Shown here piece by piece: positions 16,849-26,014 of a stretch of 64,000 bases of DNA (positions within the stretch are counted from its first letter, which is position 1; every line of letters starts with the position of its first letter). Made by a program: the position numbers and the translations under genes. The notes under the pieces are model-generated. The model had not been told where the DNA came from, ran no database searches, and saw only the letters and a program-made list of their open reading frames with translations. The stretch is from NCBI RefSeq assembly GCF_011769525.1, contig NZ_CP050440.1:3845501-3909500 (forward strand). Direction: 5' to 3'. This stretch comes from Tolypothrix sp. PCC 7910. GTDB lineage: Bacteria; Cyanobacteriota; Cyanobacteriia; Cyanobacteriales; Nostocaceae.

Positions 16849-17217
16849 TTAACTAATTAAAGGTGCAATTTGAGCAACAGCACGTTTGATTTCTAGAAAT
16901 AACAATCCTTGTTTAACAGCAGCATTTGCTAATACCAATAAAACTGCATCCGGGCCACAGCTAACTACAATACCAAAGCCTTTTTCACCTTCAACAACAA
17001 TCCGATCAATAGTGCCGCGTACTAATTCGCTACCAATACGTTCGCCCAAAGAAAGCATTGCTGCTGACATAGCAGCAGTACGGTCTTCATCCATTTCTGC
17101 TGGTAATACAGAAGCTAAAGCTAAACCATCAGGGCTAACTAAGGCTGCACCTTGAATGTTAGAGGTTCCGCTGACAAAGTTTTGTAGAACTTCTTGTAAC
17201 ATTGAAATATTAATCAT
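16849..17217 (-). CDS. Roadblock/LC7-family protein
   Basis: The product of about 122 residues has the roadblock/LC7 fold: the helix MLQEVLQNFVSG, the strand GAALVSPDGLALASVLP, the long helix AAMSAAMLSLGERIGSEL and the strands RIVVEGEKGFGIVVSCG and AVLLVLANAAVK. Bacterial members are usually partners or regulators of MglA/Rab-like small GTPases, and a GTPase gene lies directly upstream. I choose the ATG at 17217 because GAGGAAAC sits just upstream. An ATG at 17373 in the same frame would add 52 residues and reduce the gap to the GTPase gene to 29 bases, so it cannot be excluded. Confidence 0.85.
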   Translation of the reverse strand: MINISMLQEVLQNFVSGTSNIQGAALVSPDGLALASVLPAEMDEDRTAAMSAAMLSLGERIGSELVRGTIDRIVVEGEKGFGIVVSCGPDAVLLVLANAAVKQGLLFLEIKRAVAQIAPLIS

Positions 17218-17402
17218 GCTTGTTTCCTCAGCGATTCTTGCTAAAGCTGGTTGATGAGTTGCCAATAAATTTGTTTGTGAATCTGTTGGCAAGTTGGCAG
17301 TTTTATCTGCAATTAAAAACATTTTGGTAAATGTTCTTGGGAGGAGCTTGAGAATATTTCCCAAATGCATCAATGCTCATCTGCTTACTACAAAATGGTT
17401 GT

Positions 17403-17927
17403 TTAAATTATTTTGGGGATGATGAGATTTAAAGCCTCTATAATTGAAGCTTTTTGGGTAGGATTCACCGCAATTAAAGGTGGTTGGTGATTTAAATTTT
17501 GCAATCCTAAAGCGATCGCTATTTTTTCCGGTTCCACAGTTCTGGGACAATCAGTATGAGTTAGCCCTATCAGTATCGGAATTTGCACCCTTTGGTTAAC
17601 GAAATCGAGAATCTGAGTCCCATAGTGGACATGTTCTGGGCGATGAGCATCCACAAGCAGGATGCAAGCTTGAACTTGGCGAATCAGGATATCCCACATA
17701 AAATCAAATCTAGGTTGTCCTGGTGTGCCATAAAGGTGAACTACTTGATTTGGTACTATTGTGAGCAGCCCAAAATCCAACGCTACTGTAGTTTTAGATT
17801 TGAGTAGCGCTAATTCATCTGTGCTGTTTTTATCGGTATCAACGGCCTCAATTTCACTAATAGTGCGAATAAAGCTCGTTTTCCCTGCACCTACGCTCCC
17901 TGCGATCGCAATGCGTAGGATTTCCAT
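17403..17927 (-). CDS. Small Ras-like GTPase (MglA/Rab-like family)
   Basis: The 174-residue protein has a P-loop GSVGAGKTS (10-18), the switch-II region HLYGTPGQPRF in the GTPase-specific DxxG position (a Gly-Thr-Pro-Gly variant) and LVDAHRPEH after the fourth strand. The base-recognition motif reads THTD instead of NKxD. Such ATP/GTP-binding proteins occur beside roadblock genes across bacteria and are thought to set polarity or signalling states. It is the first gene of the four-gene minus-strand group (GTPase, roadblock, protoglobin, V4R-like). The altered THTD motif makes guanine specificity slightly uncertain. Confidence 0.85.
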   Translation of the reverse strand: MEILRIAIAGSVGAGKTSFIRTISEIEAVDTDKNSTDELALLKSKTTVALDFGLLTIVPNQVVHLYGTPGQPRFDFMWDILIRQVQACILLVDAHRPEHVHYGTQILDFVNQRVQIPILIGLTHTDCPRTVEPEKIAIALGLQNLNHQPPLIAVNPTQKASIIEALNLIIPKII

Positions 17928-18603
17928 TTAAACCTCCGCAAGGATATTACTTCCCTAGCTACTAGGAAAAGTTGGGACAGTTGAGATAATTGCAAATCTG
18001 TTTTCTATGAAAGTAAGGCTATAAGCTTTACCCTCACTGAATCTTAGGAATGCAAATAGATTCTGCGAGTACATCAGTAGTTTTCTTCTGCTTTGAGAAT
18101 TACCTCAGTAAATATTTTTCCTCAATGATGCAATTCACAAAGCAATTGCACCAGATATTTGCACCCAAAATTTTTGATATCCGTATAATAACGGATTCTA
18201 CACCAGTAATATTTTCTTTTTCAAACATTAAAGTATTAAATTTTTTTATTTTAACTATATGTAATTGAATATACTAACCATTAATTCTCTATATTCTGCT
18301 GTATTGAGTTATCTTGCAAGAATAAAGAGTAATTACCATTATTTCTCTGCTTTTATCTCTTTTTGTTTAGCGTAAGCATGTGTTGTCACTTAATGACGCG
18401 TTTAATTTTGTTTATTGTTCAGATGTGTCAAAAAATAACAAATGTAAATTTATGTCCTAATTCCATTAAAGATATGCATTAGAAAAATGTAACTTAAACT
18501 ACAAATTAGTAAGTTTTTGAATTAGCAGTCCTTGGAGTGAGCAAAATACCACACAATTATTTTGTAGGAAAATCTTGTCTGAATTCACAATTAATTACTG
18601 CTC
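17928..18603. other. Divergent intergenic region (676 bp)
   Basis: This spacer lies between the GTPase gene and the DUF6816-like gene, which diverge, so it should hold promoters for both. It is strongly AT-rich. A 72-codon open frame at 18050-18268 is poor in composition and I do not consider it a gene. Confidence 0.45.
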
Positions 18604-19374
18604 ATGAAGGCGATTTGGAGTTTGTGCTTGTTTGCTTGCTTCTGTTTTAGTTGGAGTGGAAACGCCGTTGCGGGGGAATTATCTCAACGACTGGCAAATT
18701 TTCCTCAGTGGGAAAAATTAACTTCAGTGCAACCAGCAGTGGGGGATTTGGCTTATCCTGATTGGATGGGTGGTTCTTGGCAAGTTACAAGTACATTGGT
18801 GGATTTAGTTGCACCTTTAGCGCCAGATATTGTTACACCTGGATTTGAAGCTAATCGCCAACAACTCAATCAGCCAGTGAGTTTTCTGGTAAGATTTATT
18901 AAAGAAAAGTTATCCGTTACTCCATTAAAAATACTGTCACAGATAGATGATAAATCAGTTAATTTTATAGCTGATAGAGCATTTAATAGCTTGAATTTGG
19001 CACGAGCTTATTTAGGTGATGCCGCAGTACTATCAGTAAAAGTAGATCCAGATTCGCCAAATCGTCAAATTACTTTATTACGTGGAGAACGGCAACTAGT
19101 TTCTATTGTCACAGCACGCGCTACAGAAACTACATCTGATAGTAAATTCATCACTACAGAAGTTTTTCAACAAGTGTTTAAAGGTGGTTCTCGTCCTTAT
19201 TTCAATTCTGTAGAATCTACAACTTCCTATCACAAACTCTCTACATCCAATCCAGCAATAGAAGCAGATCAAGTAACTGCTGTTTACCTATCACCCCAAG
19301 ATCCAGATTATTTTACAGCAGGCTCAAGGCCAGTTGCTCTTTATCGTTATCGCCTAGAATTTTCTCCTATTTAA
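18604..19374 (+). CDS. DUF6816-like secreted (lumenal) protein
   Basis: The 256-residue protein has a signal peptide (MKAIWSLCLFACFCFSWSGN, cleavage likely after AVA near residue 23). The mature part has the conserved beginning YPDWMGGSWQVTSTLVDLVAPLAPD, beta strands throughout and the ending ALYRYRLEFSP, which I associate with the DUF6816 family shared by cyanobacteria and chloroplasts, probably in the thylakoid lumen or periplasm. The function of the family is unknown to me. An ABC exporter gene follows 112 bases later on the same strand. Confidence 0.65.
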   Translation: MKAIWSLCLFACFCFSWSGNAVAGELSQRLANFPQWEKLTSVQPAVGDLAYPDWMGGSWQVTSTLVDLVAPLAPDIVTPGFEANRQQLNQPVSFLVRFIKEKLSVTPLKILSQIDDKSVNFIADRAFNSLNLARAYLGDAAVLSVKVDPDSPNRQITLLRGERQLVSIVTARATETTSDSKFITTEVFQQVFKGGSRPYFNSVESTTSYHKLSTSNPAIEADQVTAVYLSPQDPDYFTAGSRPVALYRYRLEFSPI

Positions 19375-19486
19375 CAACTAAATCCTCCCTAAGAATGATT
19401 TCGTGATGCTGCTCTTGACTACATTGTAGTATAAATGTAGTATGAAGATTCCAAGCTCAAGCTTACGCTCTTGGAAAGAGTGCATC

Positions 19487-21307
19487 ATGGCCAAATTTAG
19501 AGATATTCTGCATTATTTTCGTCCTTACTGGGGGCTGAGTATATTCAGTATTACAGCATCCAGCATTTACGAAATTATTGATTTAGTGGTACCTTATGCC
19601 ATTGGACAAATTTTAAACATCTTATCTGGTCAACCATTAGATAAACCACTTGCAGGTGCGATCGCCAATGTTTCCAACCTAATTAATTACCCAGTCAATA
19701 ACAATCTATCTTTAGGTGTATTGCTGGGGATAATTTTTGTTGTAACTGTTGTGAGAGCGCCAACGCAGCCTTGGTTAACTAGTTGGTTTCACTGGGATAT
19801 AGCATTAAGAGCGCGTCGAGAAAAAACGCAAACAGCAATAGCTAAAATTCTCACTCTCCCGCTGGAATTTTATGATGAAAATAACCCTGGACGTATTGCT
19901 GGTAGAGTAGCTAGAGGTCTTGCAAATCACACTTGGACATATCCTGAAATTGCTGGTCAGTTAATTCCTAAACTGCTGCGCGTGCTGGGAATTTTTGTAT
20001 TTATCATGTTAATTGATTGGCGGATTGCGACTTTATATCTAATTTCTTTTGTAATTATTCTCTGGTTCACTTTGAAAGATTTACAAAGAATCATTAGGTA
20101 CGAAAGCCGCCTAGATAAGTACATGGAAAATACTGAAAGTCGCACTTCTGAGCTAATCACCAATATTAAAACGGTGAAAGCATTTGCCACGGAAGCGGAA
20201 GAACTAAAGCGACAAGACCAACGCTTAGCTAGGGAATTGAAAGTAGTAGATTATCGTATCCACAAAGGTTACGTAAATCTCCTAACTTGGCAAAAGACTG
20301 TAATTCAGTTTTGCGTATTTGCAATTTTGGGTTTAACTTTAGCAGCCACAGTAAACGGAAAGATTTCTCTTGGTCATTTTGTCATGACTTTAACGCTTTC
20401 CAGCATGGCATATGCTGAATTAGAGCCTATCAGCAACCTCGCAGAAGTGTTTGCACGGCGCTATTCTTCAATGTTGCGGTTTCACGAATTTTTGCACGAA
20501 CCAGTTGGTGCTGAAGCAGAAAGTTTATTAGCTGACATTAGTGATAGAGAATCACCTTATCAATTTACAGGCAAAATTGAATTATCCCACGTCACTTTTG
20601 GCTATGATGCCAAGCGTCTAGTTCTACAAGATATCAACTTATTGATTGAGCCATACCAAACAGTAGCCTTGGTTGGCCGTTCCGGTTCTGGTAAATCGAC
20701 CTTAGTCAAGCTGTTATTGCGCTATTTTGACCCGCAACATGGTCAAATTCTGATTGATGGTCAAGATATCCGCACATTGAATGTTGGTAATTACAGACGC
20801 AGACTAGCGATCGTTCACCAAGAAGTAGATATCTTCAACGGCACTGTGTTAGATAACCTCACCTATGGTAGACCAAATGCCACTTTGGAGGAGGTTCAGG
20901 AAGCCTGTAGGATTGCCAGAGTTGATGAAGTCGTACAACACCTACCCCAAGGTTATTACACCATAGTTGGGGAACGTGGTGTGAGATTATCTGGTGGGCA
21001 AAGACAGCGCTTAGGAATTGCGAGAGCCTTGCTAGTAGAACCAGACGTGTTGGTTTTTGACGAAGCAACCTCTAGCCTAGATTATGAGTCTGAGCGTTCT
21101 ATTCAATTGGCGATGCGATCAATTCAAGGTACTCGCACCACAATTATCATTGCTCACCGCCTGAGTACAGTGCGAGAAGCGGATAAAATTGTCGTTCTCG
21201 ATCAGGGAAGAATTGTAGAAGTGGGTAGCCACGAAGAACTTTTGCGCCAAGAAGGCATTTATCGCCGTTTGCATTCCTTGCAAGAAACAGGCGAACTCCT
21301 GGGTTAG
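19487..21307 (+). CDS. ABC exporter, fused membrane and ATPase domains
   Basis: From the ATG at 19487 (MAKFRDILHYFRPYW) the protein has 606 residues, the usual length for a half-size type IV ABC exporter. GGAAAGAG lies 7-14 bases upstream, whereas the in-frame ATG at 19442 has no such site. Residues 1-330 hold six membrane helices. The ATPase domain has Walker A GRSGSGKST, signature LSGGQRQR, Walker B VLVFDEATSSLD and the switch His in IIAHRLSTV. Members act as homodimers to export lipids, peptides or drugs. Substrate is unknown. A strong terminator follows. Confidence 0.9.
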   Translation: MAKFRDILHYFRPYWGLSIFSITASSIYEIIDLVVPYAIGQILNILSGQPLDKPLAGAIANVSNLINYPVNNNLSLGVLLGIIFVVTVVRAPTQPWLTSWFHWDIALRARREKTQTAIAKILTLPLEFYDENNPGRIAGRVARGLANHTWTYPEIAGQLIPKLLRVLGIFVFIMLIDWRIATLYLISFVIILWFTLKDLQRIIRYESRLDKYMENTESRTSELITNIKTVKAFATEAEELKRQDQRLARELKVVDYRIHKGYVNLLTWQKTVIQFCVFAILGLTLAATVNGKISLGHFVMTLTLSSMAYAELEPISNLAEVFARRYSSMLRFHEFLHEPVGAEAESLLADISDRESPYQFTGKIELSHVTFGYDAKRLVLQDINLLIEPYQTVALVGRSGSGKSTLVKLLLRYFDPQHGQILIDGQDIRTLNVGNYRRRLAIVHQEVDIFNGTVLDNLTYGRPNATLEEVQEACRIARVDEVVQHLPQGYYTIVGERGVRLSGGQRQRLGIARALLVEPDVLVFDEATSSLDYESERSIQLAMRSIQGTRTTIIIAHRLSTVREADKIVVLDQGRIVEVGSHEELLRQEGIYRRLHSLQETGELLG

Positions 21308-21314
21308 TTTAAAG

Positions 21315-21344
21315 GCGGTGGTAGCTACCACCGCTAATTTTTTT
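21315..21344 (+). terminator. Terminator of the ABC exporter gene
   Basis: The perfect palindrome GCGGTGGTAGCTACCACCGC is followed by TAATTTTTTT, 8 bases after the stop codon. This is a textbook intrinsic terminator. Confidence 0.85.
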
Positions 21345-21537
21345 AAGGGAGTCCAAAAATAAATCCCTATCCTTGGCTTAATATGACTGTCCCTCACCCT
21401 GCTCGTGGAGATGCGATTAATCGCGTCTCTACCCTGTTCCCCTATTTCAAGGCGATGAAATATTTTTTTATTTATTAGTTCCTAACCCCTTGCTATTTCC
21501 AAAAAGAGGCGCTACTATTATAAATCGTGAGACAAAT

Positions 21538-21623
21538 GGGTCGGTGTCCGAGTGGTTAATGGAGACGGACTGTAAATCCGTTGGTTTACGCCTACGCTGG
21601 TTCAAATCCAGCCCGGCCCACCA
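21538..21623 (+). tRNA. tRNA-Tyr (anticodon GTA)
   Basis: The acceptor stem GGGTCGG pairs with CCGGCCC, and the discriminator A and an encoded CCA end the gene. The anticodon loop CTGTAAA places GTA at 21572-21574. A long variable arm is present, as expected for bacterial class II tRNA-Tyr. The T loop GGTTCAAATCC is standard. Confidence 0.95.
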
Positions 21624-21707
21624 CTTCACAGATAAGAGTTATAATCTCTGAGAGATTGGTAAAGCTCACAAGATTATAGCTCTTAACTCAAAACAAGAGT
21701 TAAGTTC

Positions 21708-21779
21708 GCCCGTGTGGCTCAGTGGTAGAGCACACCCTTGGTAAGGGTGAGGTCACGAGTTCAATCCTCGTCACGGGCT
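21708..21779 (+). tRNA. tRNA-Thr (anticodon GGT)
   Basis: The acceptor stem GCCCGTG pairs with CACGGGC, with T as discriminator and no encoded CCA. The anticodon stem CACCC/GGGTG encloses TTGGTAA, giving anticodon GGT. The T arm GAGTTCAATCCTC is intact. It lies 84 bases after tRNA-Tyr and is probably co-transcribed with it. Confidence 0.95.
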
Positions 21780-22054
21780 TTTTATATCACATAATATTAA
21801 AATAACACTGAGTCTGTAATCACTAATTTAGGTGTTTTTCATCTACTAATATGTGCAAAAGCTAAATTGTTTCCTGATGTTTTTACCTATGACTTGGTCA
21901 TTAGCTGAAAATTTTGGGTTATTGGTTAACCATCTTCAAATTATATCTCTATGGTTAACATATACCTGGGTAAATATTACCTATCAAAAGTTTGTTTCTA
22001 GTTGATATCCACAATAAATTTTAGCCATCTCAATTAATTAGTGAAGAATATTAC

Positions 22055-22817
22055 ATGAAGAAAGTTATTTTGTATGGGAGCAAAGATAAAAACAGTCCTT
22101 GGCTCGAGGGGTTTCAATCTCATCCGGACGGTAGTCTTGAGTTCGATATGAGTGGTGTTAACGTTTTTGAGATGGAAAAAGAAGATCAAGAAATAACTTG
22201 GTTGAATCTTTTTTATTCAAAGCTAAATGAGCTTTGTAAACCCAAAGAAATATTAGAAAGCCAATTTGAAGATGATGATCCCTTAAGTATCTATTATAAA
22301 TATGTAGATCGTCTTTGGGACAGGCTCAAACAATACTGCCATTTAAAATCTCAGGTTGAGCAAGATTTTTTTGACCTGTACTGCCAATTATGTCTTCATC
22401 ATACAGGTGAAGATGCTTTTCTTCCTGCGCTAATTCCTCATGTATATGTTAACTGGAGCTTTTCTAAACAAAAAAGAAGTATGAACGAGGAGCCATATGT
22501 AGTAGACTTCATTTTCAAAAGTCCTGCATTTGAGAGCAATAATCTAGATTATAGTTGAGGTAGATGGGCCTTCACACTATACGACTTATAACTCGCATTT
22601 AGCTCAGTATACTGTTTGTGAAAGTACATATGCTAATCATTTAGCAAAGGATAGATGGTTAAGAAAACAAGGGTTTAAGGTTTTCCGAATAGGTAACTAC
22701 GAAATTAAGCACATTACATCTCTACCCAAGGAAAAGAGGCTTGAGGAATTCTACTTTTTCTTTACAGAAATCTTCGGTGATATTGTATGTATTGAGAAAT
22801 ATCATTTTTATAATTAA
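22055..22817 (+). pseudogene. Frameshifted PD-(D/E)XK/DUF559-like nuclease gene
   Basis: The first frame gives 167 residues (MKKVILYGSKDKNSPWLEGF at the start) and stops at 22558. A second frame is open from 22548 to the stop at 22817 and continues the same fold with VEVDGPSHY and DRWLRKQGFKVFRIG. Joined, the sequence shows the nuclease pattern: D in PYVVDFIF, E and D in VEVDG, then a K-x-R-W-L-x-x-x-G-F-x-V-x-R segment, as in DUF559 and Vsr-like endonucleases. A single-base gain near 22544-22548 explains the break. Either the gene is dead or the read has an error there. It is followed by an ankyrin gene. Confidence 0.65.
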
Positions 22818-23054
22818 AATTCCTTATAAATTAGTAATTTTTTATTATAAAGGTTTAAAATATGGTGCTTGATTATATTATAGTTGATATTTATATTAGT
22901 TGCTTGAAGAAATATTTTTTGTTTAGGAACTGTCCGGAGTACAAGATAAAGAAAGTATTTTAGCAAAAATTAATTAGTGCCTATCTAAAAATTATTGAGA
23001 ATAATGCAACATATCAGTTAGGGTGATATTTGACAATATTGCAATAGGTAAAAT

Positions 23055-23534
23055 ATGAGTAAAAAATTAGTAGACGCAGTCAAGACTAATGATCTCAACC
23101 TGGCAAAACAACTGATTGCTCAAGGTGCAGATGTCAACCAAACAGATAGTAGTGGTAATAGCTTGCTAATTGTGAGTTCTGCCAACGGCAACGCGGCAAT
23201 GGTAAAGTTGCTAATAGATGCTGGCGCTGATATTAATGCTGTGGACTCCAGTATGAAAGCAACTGCATTACACGCTGCTGCTTATTTAAGGCATCCAGAG
23301 GTAATGCAGGTATTAGTTGATCATGGTATTGATATCGATGCTCAAGGGCCTTATAACGGCTACACCGCTTTACATGATGCTGTTTGGCAAAATAATATCG
23401 AAGGTGTCAAAATTTTAGTAAAATCAGGGGCTAATTTAAATATTAAAGGGAACAACGGTGCTACACCGCTAGAATTAGCAACTCAGAGTAGGCATAAAGA
23501 GATTGTTGAAATTCTCAAAGCAGCTAGTTCTTAA
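23055..23534 (+). CDS. Ankyrin-repeat protein
   Basis: The 159-residue protein consists almost only of ankyrin repeats, about four complete units plus a C-terminal cap. Repeat hallmarks are GADVNQTDSSGNSLL, GADINAVDSSMKATALHAAA, GIDIDAQGPYNGYTALHDAV and GANLNIKGNNGATPLELA. It has no signal peptide and should be a cytoplasmic protein-binding scaffold. An AGGT ribosome site precedes the ATG. It stands 237 bases after the broken nuclease gene, and the two may once have been linked. A hairpin terminator follows. Confidence 0.9.
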   Translation: MSKKLVDAVKTNDLNLAKQLIAQGADVNQTDSSGNSLLIVSSANGNAAMVKLLIDAGADINAVDSSMKATALHAAAYLRHPEVMQVLVDHGIDIDAQGPYNGYTALHDAVWQNNIEGVKILVKSGANLNIKGNNGATPLELATQSRHKEIVEILKAASS

Positions 23535-23579
23535 TTAATCAAGCAATAACAAAATTCTTGTATTCACTTATCAAAAAAA

Positions 23580-23626
23580 GTTTCAGTCAGGGGCTTATAA
23601 CCTGGCTGAAACCTAAGGTATTTTTA
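23580..23626 (+). terminator. Probable terminator of the ankyrin gene
   Basis: The stem GTTTCAGTCAGG pairs with CCTGGCTGAAAC (one G-U pair) across a short loop. ATTTTT follows 7 bases further on. The hairpin lies 46 bases after the stop codon. Confidence 0.65.
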
Positions 23627-23799
23627 GAATCAGGATAATTAGTTTCTCTAGTTTATAACTCTTCAGTTTAATAAAACTTTCTATTATGCAAATTTATTTG
23701 AAGTTTCTCAACTAGTTTATATGATAAATCATACTTATTGCCTTATGGAAAACTAAATATGAAAATGTTTCCATAAGGCATATATCTCAGTTACAAAAA

Positions 23800-24057
23800 T
23801 TATAAGAAAGTTTGATCAAGATAGCACCAACGCCAGTTTTCACCACGTTCAAATGACTGTACTAAAGGATGATTAGTGGCATGGAAATGCTTGGTAGCGT
23901 GTTTGTTTTTCGAGGAATCACAGCACCCGATATGTCCACAAGTGAGGCACATACGTAAATGTACCCAGCGATCGCCTGTTTTCAGGCATTCTTCACATCC
24001 TTGGGCACTGGGGGTAACGCTTTGAATTTGATCGGCATGATTGCAGCGTGAACTCAT
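23800..24057 (-). CDS. UBP-type zinc-finger protein
   Basis: The 85-residue protein is a single ZnF-UBP domain. Ligands lie in the order C5/H7 (SRCNHADQ), C20 and C23 (GCEECLKTG), C37 and C40 (MCLTCGHIGCC), and H53/H57 with H63 (HATKHFHATNHPL). The segment RWVHLRMCLTCGHIGCCDSS matches the domain closely. In eukaryotes this domain binds ubiquitin C-termini. In bacteria it is found as a free small protein whose role is not known to me. The gene is single with AT-rich flanks. Confidence 0.9.
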   Translation of the reverse strand: MSSRCNHADQIQSVTPSAQGCEECLKTGDRWVHLRMCLTCGHIGCCDSSKNKHATKHFHATNHPLVQSFERGENWRWCYLDQTFL

Positions 24058-24515
24058 AAATACCTCAGATTTACATAAGATGGGTAAACAGACTGAAAAG
24101 GTAATCGCCTATGGAAGATAGAAGTGTTCAAATTAGCTAAATATAGCCATATATAGCTTTCTTAGAAATTATTTCCATACTCTTTAATATCTAATTAAGA
24201 ATATGATTATTTTGATTTTGTTTATGAAAGATATATACAGCTGATGAGTCAAACTATTTTGCATAATCTGAATGATTATGATTGTATCGATTAATGGTAT
24301 ATTCCAAAGTTTATGATAAAAATCGTAAAATAGTTTAATGTGAATTATATTTCGTATACAAAAATTACATAGAAAGCATAGTAACCCCGAAATTACGTCC
24401 ACCAGAAGATTGTGCAATTGGTGAATTATAACTAAAGCTCCCTAGTAATTAGCCAAGACTTTAGTACTATAAACAAGGGCAAAGTGCTGACTACAAAATG
24501 ATTTAGCTATTACAT
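24058..24515. other. AT-rich divergent intergenic region (458 bp)
   Basis: This lies between the zinc-finger gene (minus) and the S4 gene (plus). A 77-codon minus-strand frame at 24184-24417 has a composition dominated by Ile, Asn and Lys, as expected of random AT-rich DNA, so I do not call it. No hairpin or operator stands out. Confidence 0.45.
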
Positions 24516-24710
24516 ATGATTAAACTCGACCAATTTTTAAAGTTAATGGGTATAGCCTCAACTGGTGGGCAAGCAAAACTGATAATTCTTGATGGTGATG
24601 TAAAAGTTAATGGCATAGTTGAAACCCGGCGAGGACGAAAATTATTCTCAGGCGATCAAGTAACGGTAGAAGGGCAAACTTTTCAGGTTGGGGATGTCAT
24701 TAATGAGTAG
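24516..24710 (+). CDS. S4-domain RNA-binding protein (YbcJ/YaaA type)
   Basis: The 64-residue protein is one S4 domain: IKLDQFLKLMGIASTGGQAK followed by IILDGDVKVNG, RRGRKLFSGDQV and VEGQTFQVG. The same layout is seen in small stand-alone S4 proteins thought to bind structured RNA, such as YbcJ. It is cytoplasmic and has no fused catalytic domain. It converges with the HD-Pnk gene, so a functional link to the RNA repair pair is possible but not shown. Confidence 0.85.
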   Translation: MIKLDQFLKLMGIASTGGQAKLIILDGDVKVNGIVETRRGRKLFSGDQVTVEGQTFQVGDVINE

Positions 24711-24720
24711 TTGTTATGAA

Positions 24721-24833
24721 TTGGGTGATTGGTAATGGGTAATTGGTAATGGGTAATTGAGGAGTACAGAGATAAAGAAAAATGGATGACGAACAGCCAA
24801 TGCCCAATGCCCAATGCCCAATTCCCCATTACC
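24721..24833. repeat. Heptamer repeats between convergent genes
   Basis: Units GGTAATTGGTAATGGGTAAT fill 24721-24761, and CCAATGCCCAATGCCCAATG with CCCCATTACC fills 24797-24833. The two blocks are of partly opposite sense and could pair. Confidence 0.7.
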
Positions 24834-25967
24834 CTATACAACCCAATCTACAGCCTGTGCTTCAGTAATATCGGGTACGTCAAGGCGATTTTTCAACCGA
24901 TAAAGTACTTTTTCTGGTACGTTAGCAGTGCGATCGCAGTTTCTCCGCAATAGTTCTTCCCAAGATGTTTCTAAGTAAACAATGCGAATTCGACCTTGAT
25001 AATTAGCAAACATCCGAATGAGCATTCCCCGTAATTGGCGGCTAAGGTTGGTGGCATTCCATACAAAGGATTGTCCATTTCGCATATATTCTTTGGCTAA
25101 AGCTTTAGCGGCATTTGCTACTACACCTTGGTCGTCTTCTGGGTCGATTCCCATTTGCTGACGCAGTTTATCTAGAGAAATTACCTGCCAATCGGGGAGA
25201 TTTTCTTTAATCCAAGTATCTTTTCCCGAACCCGGTAATCCTGACATCATCACTACCTGAAAGCGCGTGTCATCGTATGCTTCATAGTCTGGGTTACCAT
25301 TTTCTTTTTGAAAATAAATAAACCGACTGTGCGCTGATGGGAATTGTCTTGGTTGCTCAAAGCAGTTATTTTCTTGGCAAAATTCGCGGAAAAACTCGAT
25401 ACGTTCAAGTAATTGCGCTTGGTCATTGCAGTATCGCCCGCGTACATCTGCTTCTGCCAGCATTGCCAGCATATCGCAACGGATGATTTGGCTAGCTTTG
25501 ATAACTGCCCGTTCTGGGTTGGACTTATCCCAAAACCATAGAGGTAAACTACCATATTTCACCAAAGAAGCGATCGCCTCCCGTTCCTTAAATGGTACTT
25601 GCAAATCCCAAAGAATCTGCTGTGTCATTTTTGCACCTTGGAGTACGTGACCTTTCGAGGATATAGCACCATCGTCTGCAATTTCAGTAGCCGCAGGTTT
25701 TGCCACATCATGTAGTAAAGCTGCTGCAAATAAAACCGAGCGATCCTTAGCTGGTAATGCTCGCCATTGAGGTAAAGCAACTAAAGCTTCACATACTAAT
25801 TTTGTATGAATGAGAACATCGCCTTCCGCATGATAGCGTGGATCTTGGGGACAATCAGCAAGCGATCGCAACCAATTAAATTCTGCTTCCAGCGCAGACC
25901 AATTGATTGACCAATTGGCTTCATTCGCACAATAAGGAAAAGACCAATCTTGACTAGAGGAATTCAT
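24834..25967 (-). CDS. HD-Pnk: HD phosphoesterase fused to 5'-OH polynucleotide kinase
   Basis: This 377-residue two-domain enzyme should heal broken RNA ends. The N-terminal HD domain (about 40-190) has H46, H54, H86-D87 (LLHDVAKP), H107 and D174 and would remove 2',3'-cyclic or 3' phosphates. The C-terminal kinase domain (about 235-370) has the P-loop GLPGSGKDT (243-251), D266 in ISLDKLR, N304 and N307 in WNATNLSR and the arginines RRNCDR, and would phosphorylate 5'-OH ends. I start at MNSSSQD, because the longer reading codes for heptamer repeats. Runella HD-Pnk is the characterised relative. The RNA ligase gene lies directly upstream. Confidence 0.88.
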   Translation of the reverse strand: MNSSSQDWSFPYCANEANWSINWSALEAEFNWLRSLADCPQDPRYHAEGDVLIHTKLVCEALVALPQWRALPAKDRSVLFAAALLHDVAKPAATEIADDGAISSKGHVLQGAKMTQQILWDLQVPFKEREAIASLVKYGSLPLWFWDKSNPERAVIKASQIIRCDMLAMLAEADVRGRYCNDQAQLLERIEFFREFCQENNCFEQPRQFPSAHSRFIYFQKENGNPDYEAYDDTRFQVVMMSGLPGSGKDTWIKENLPDWQVISLDKLRQQMGIDPEDDQGVVANAAKALAKEYMRNGQSFVWNATNLSRQLRGMLIRMFANYQGRIRIVYLETSWEELLRRNCDRTANVPEKVLYRLKNRLDVPDITEAQAVDWVV

Positions 25968-26014
25968 AAGTTTTACGCCTTGAATGATGAAGGGAACAAG
26001 GGGGATGAGGGGGA

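Noticed and set aside
18050-18268. 72-codon plus-strand open frame upstream of the DUF6816-like gene
   Set aside because: No ribosome site, no recognisable pattern, and it lies in a promoter region.
22540-22560. Programmed frameshift in the nuclease-like gene
   Set aside because: No slippery heptamer, downstream pseudoknot or internal Shine-Dalgarno is visible. Mutation or read error is simpler.
24184-24417. 77-codon minus-strand open frame
   Set aside because: Composition is what AT-rich DNA gives by chance, with many Ile, Asn and Lys. There is no ribosome site and no family feature.
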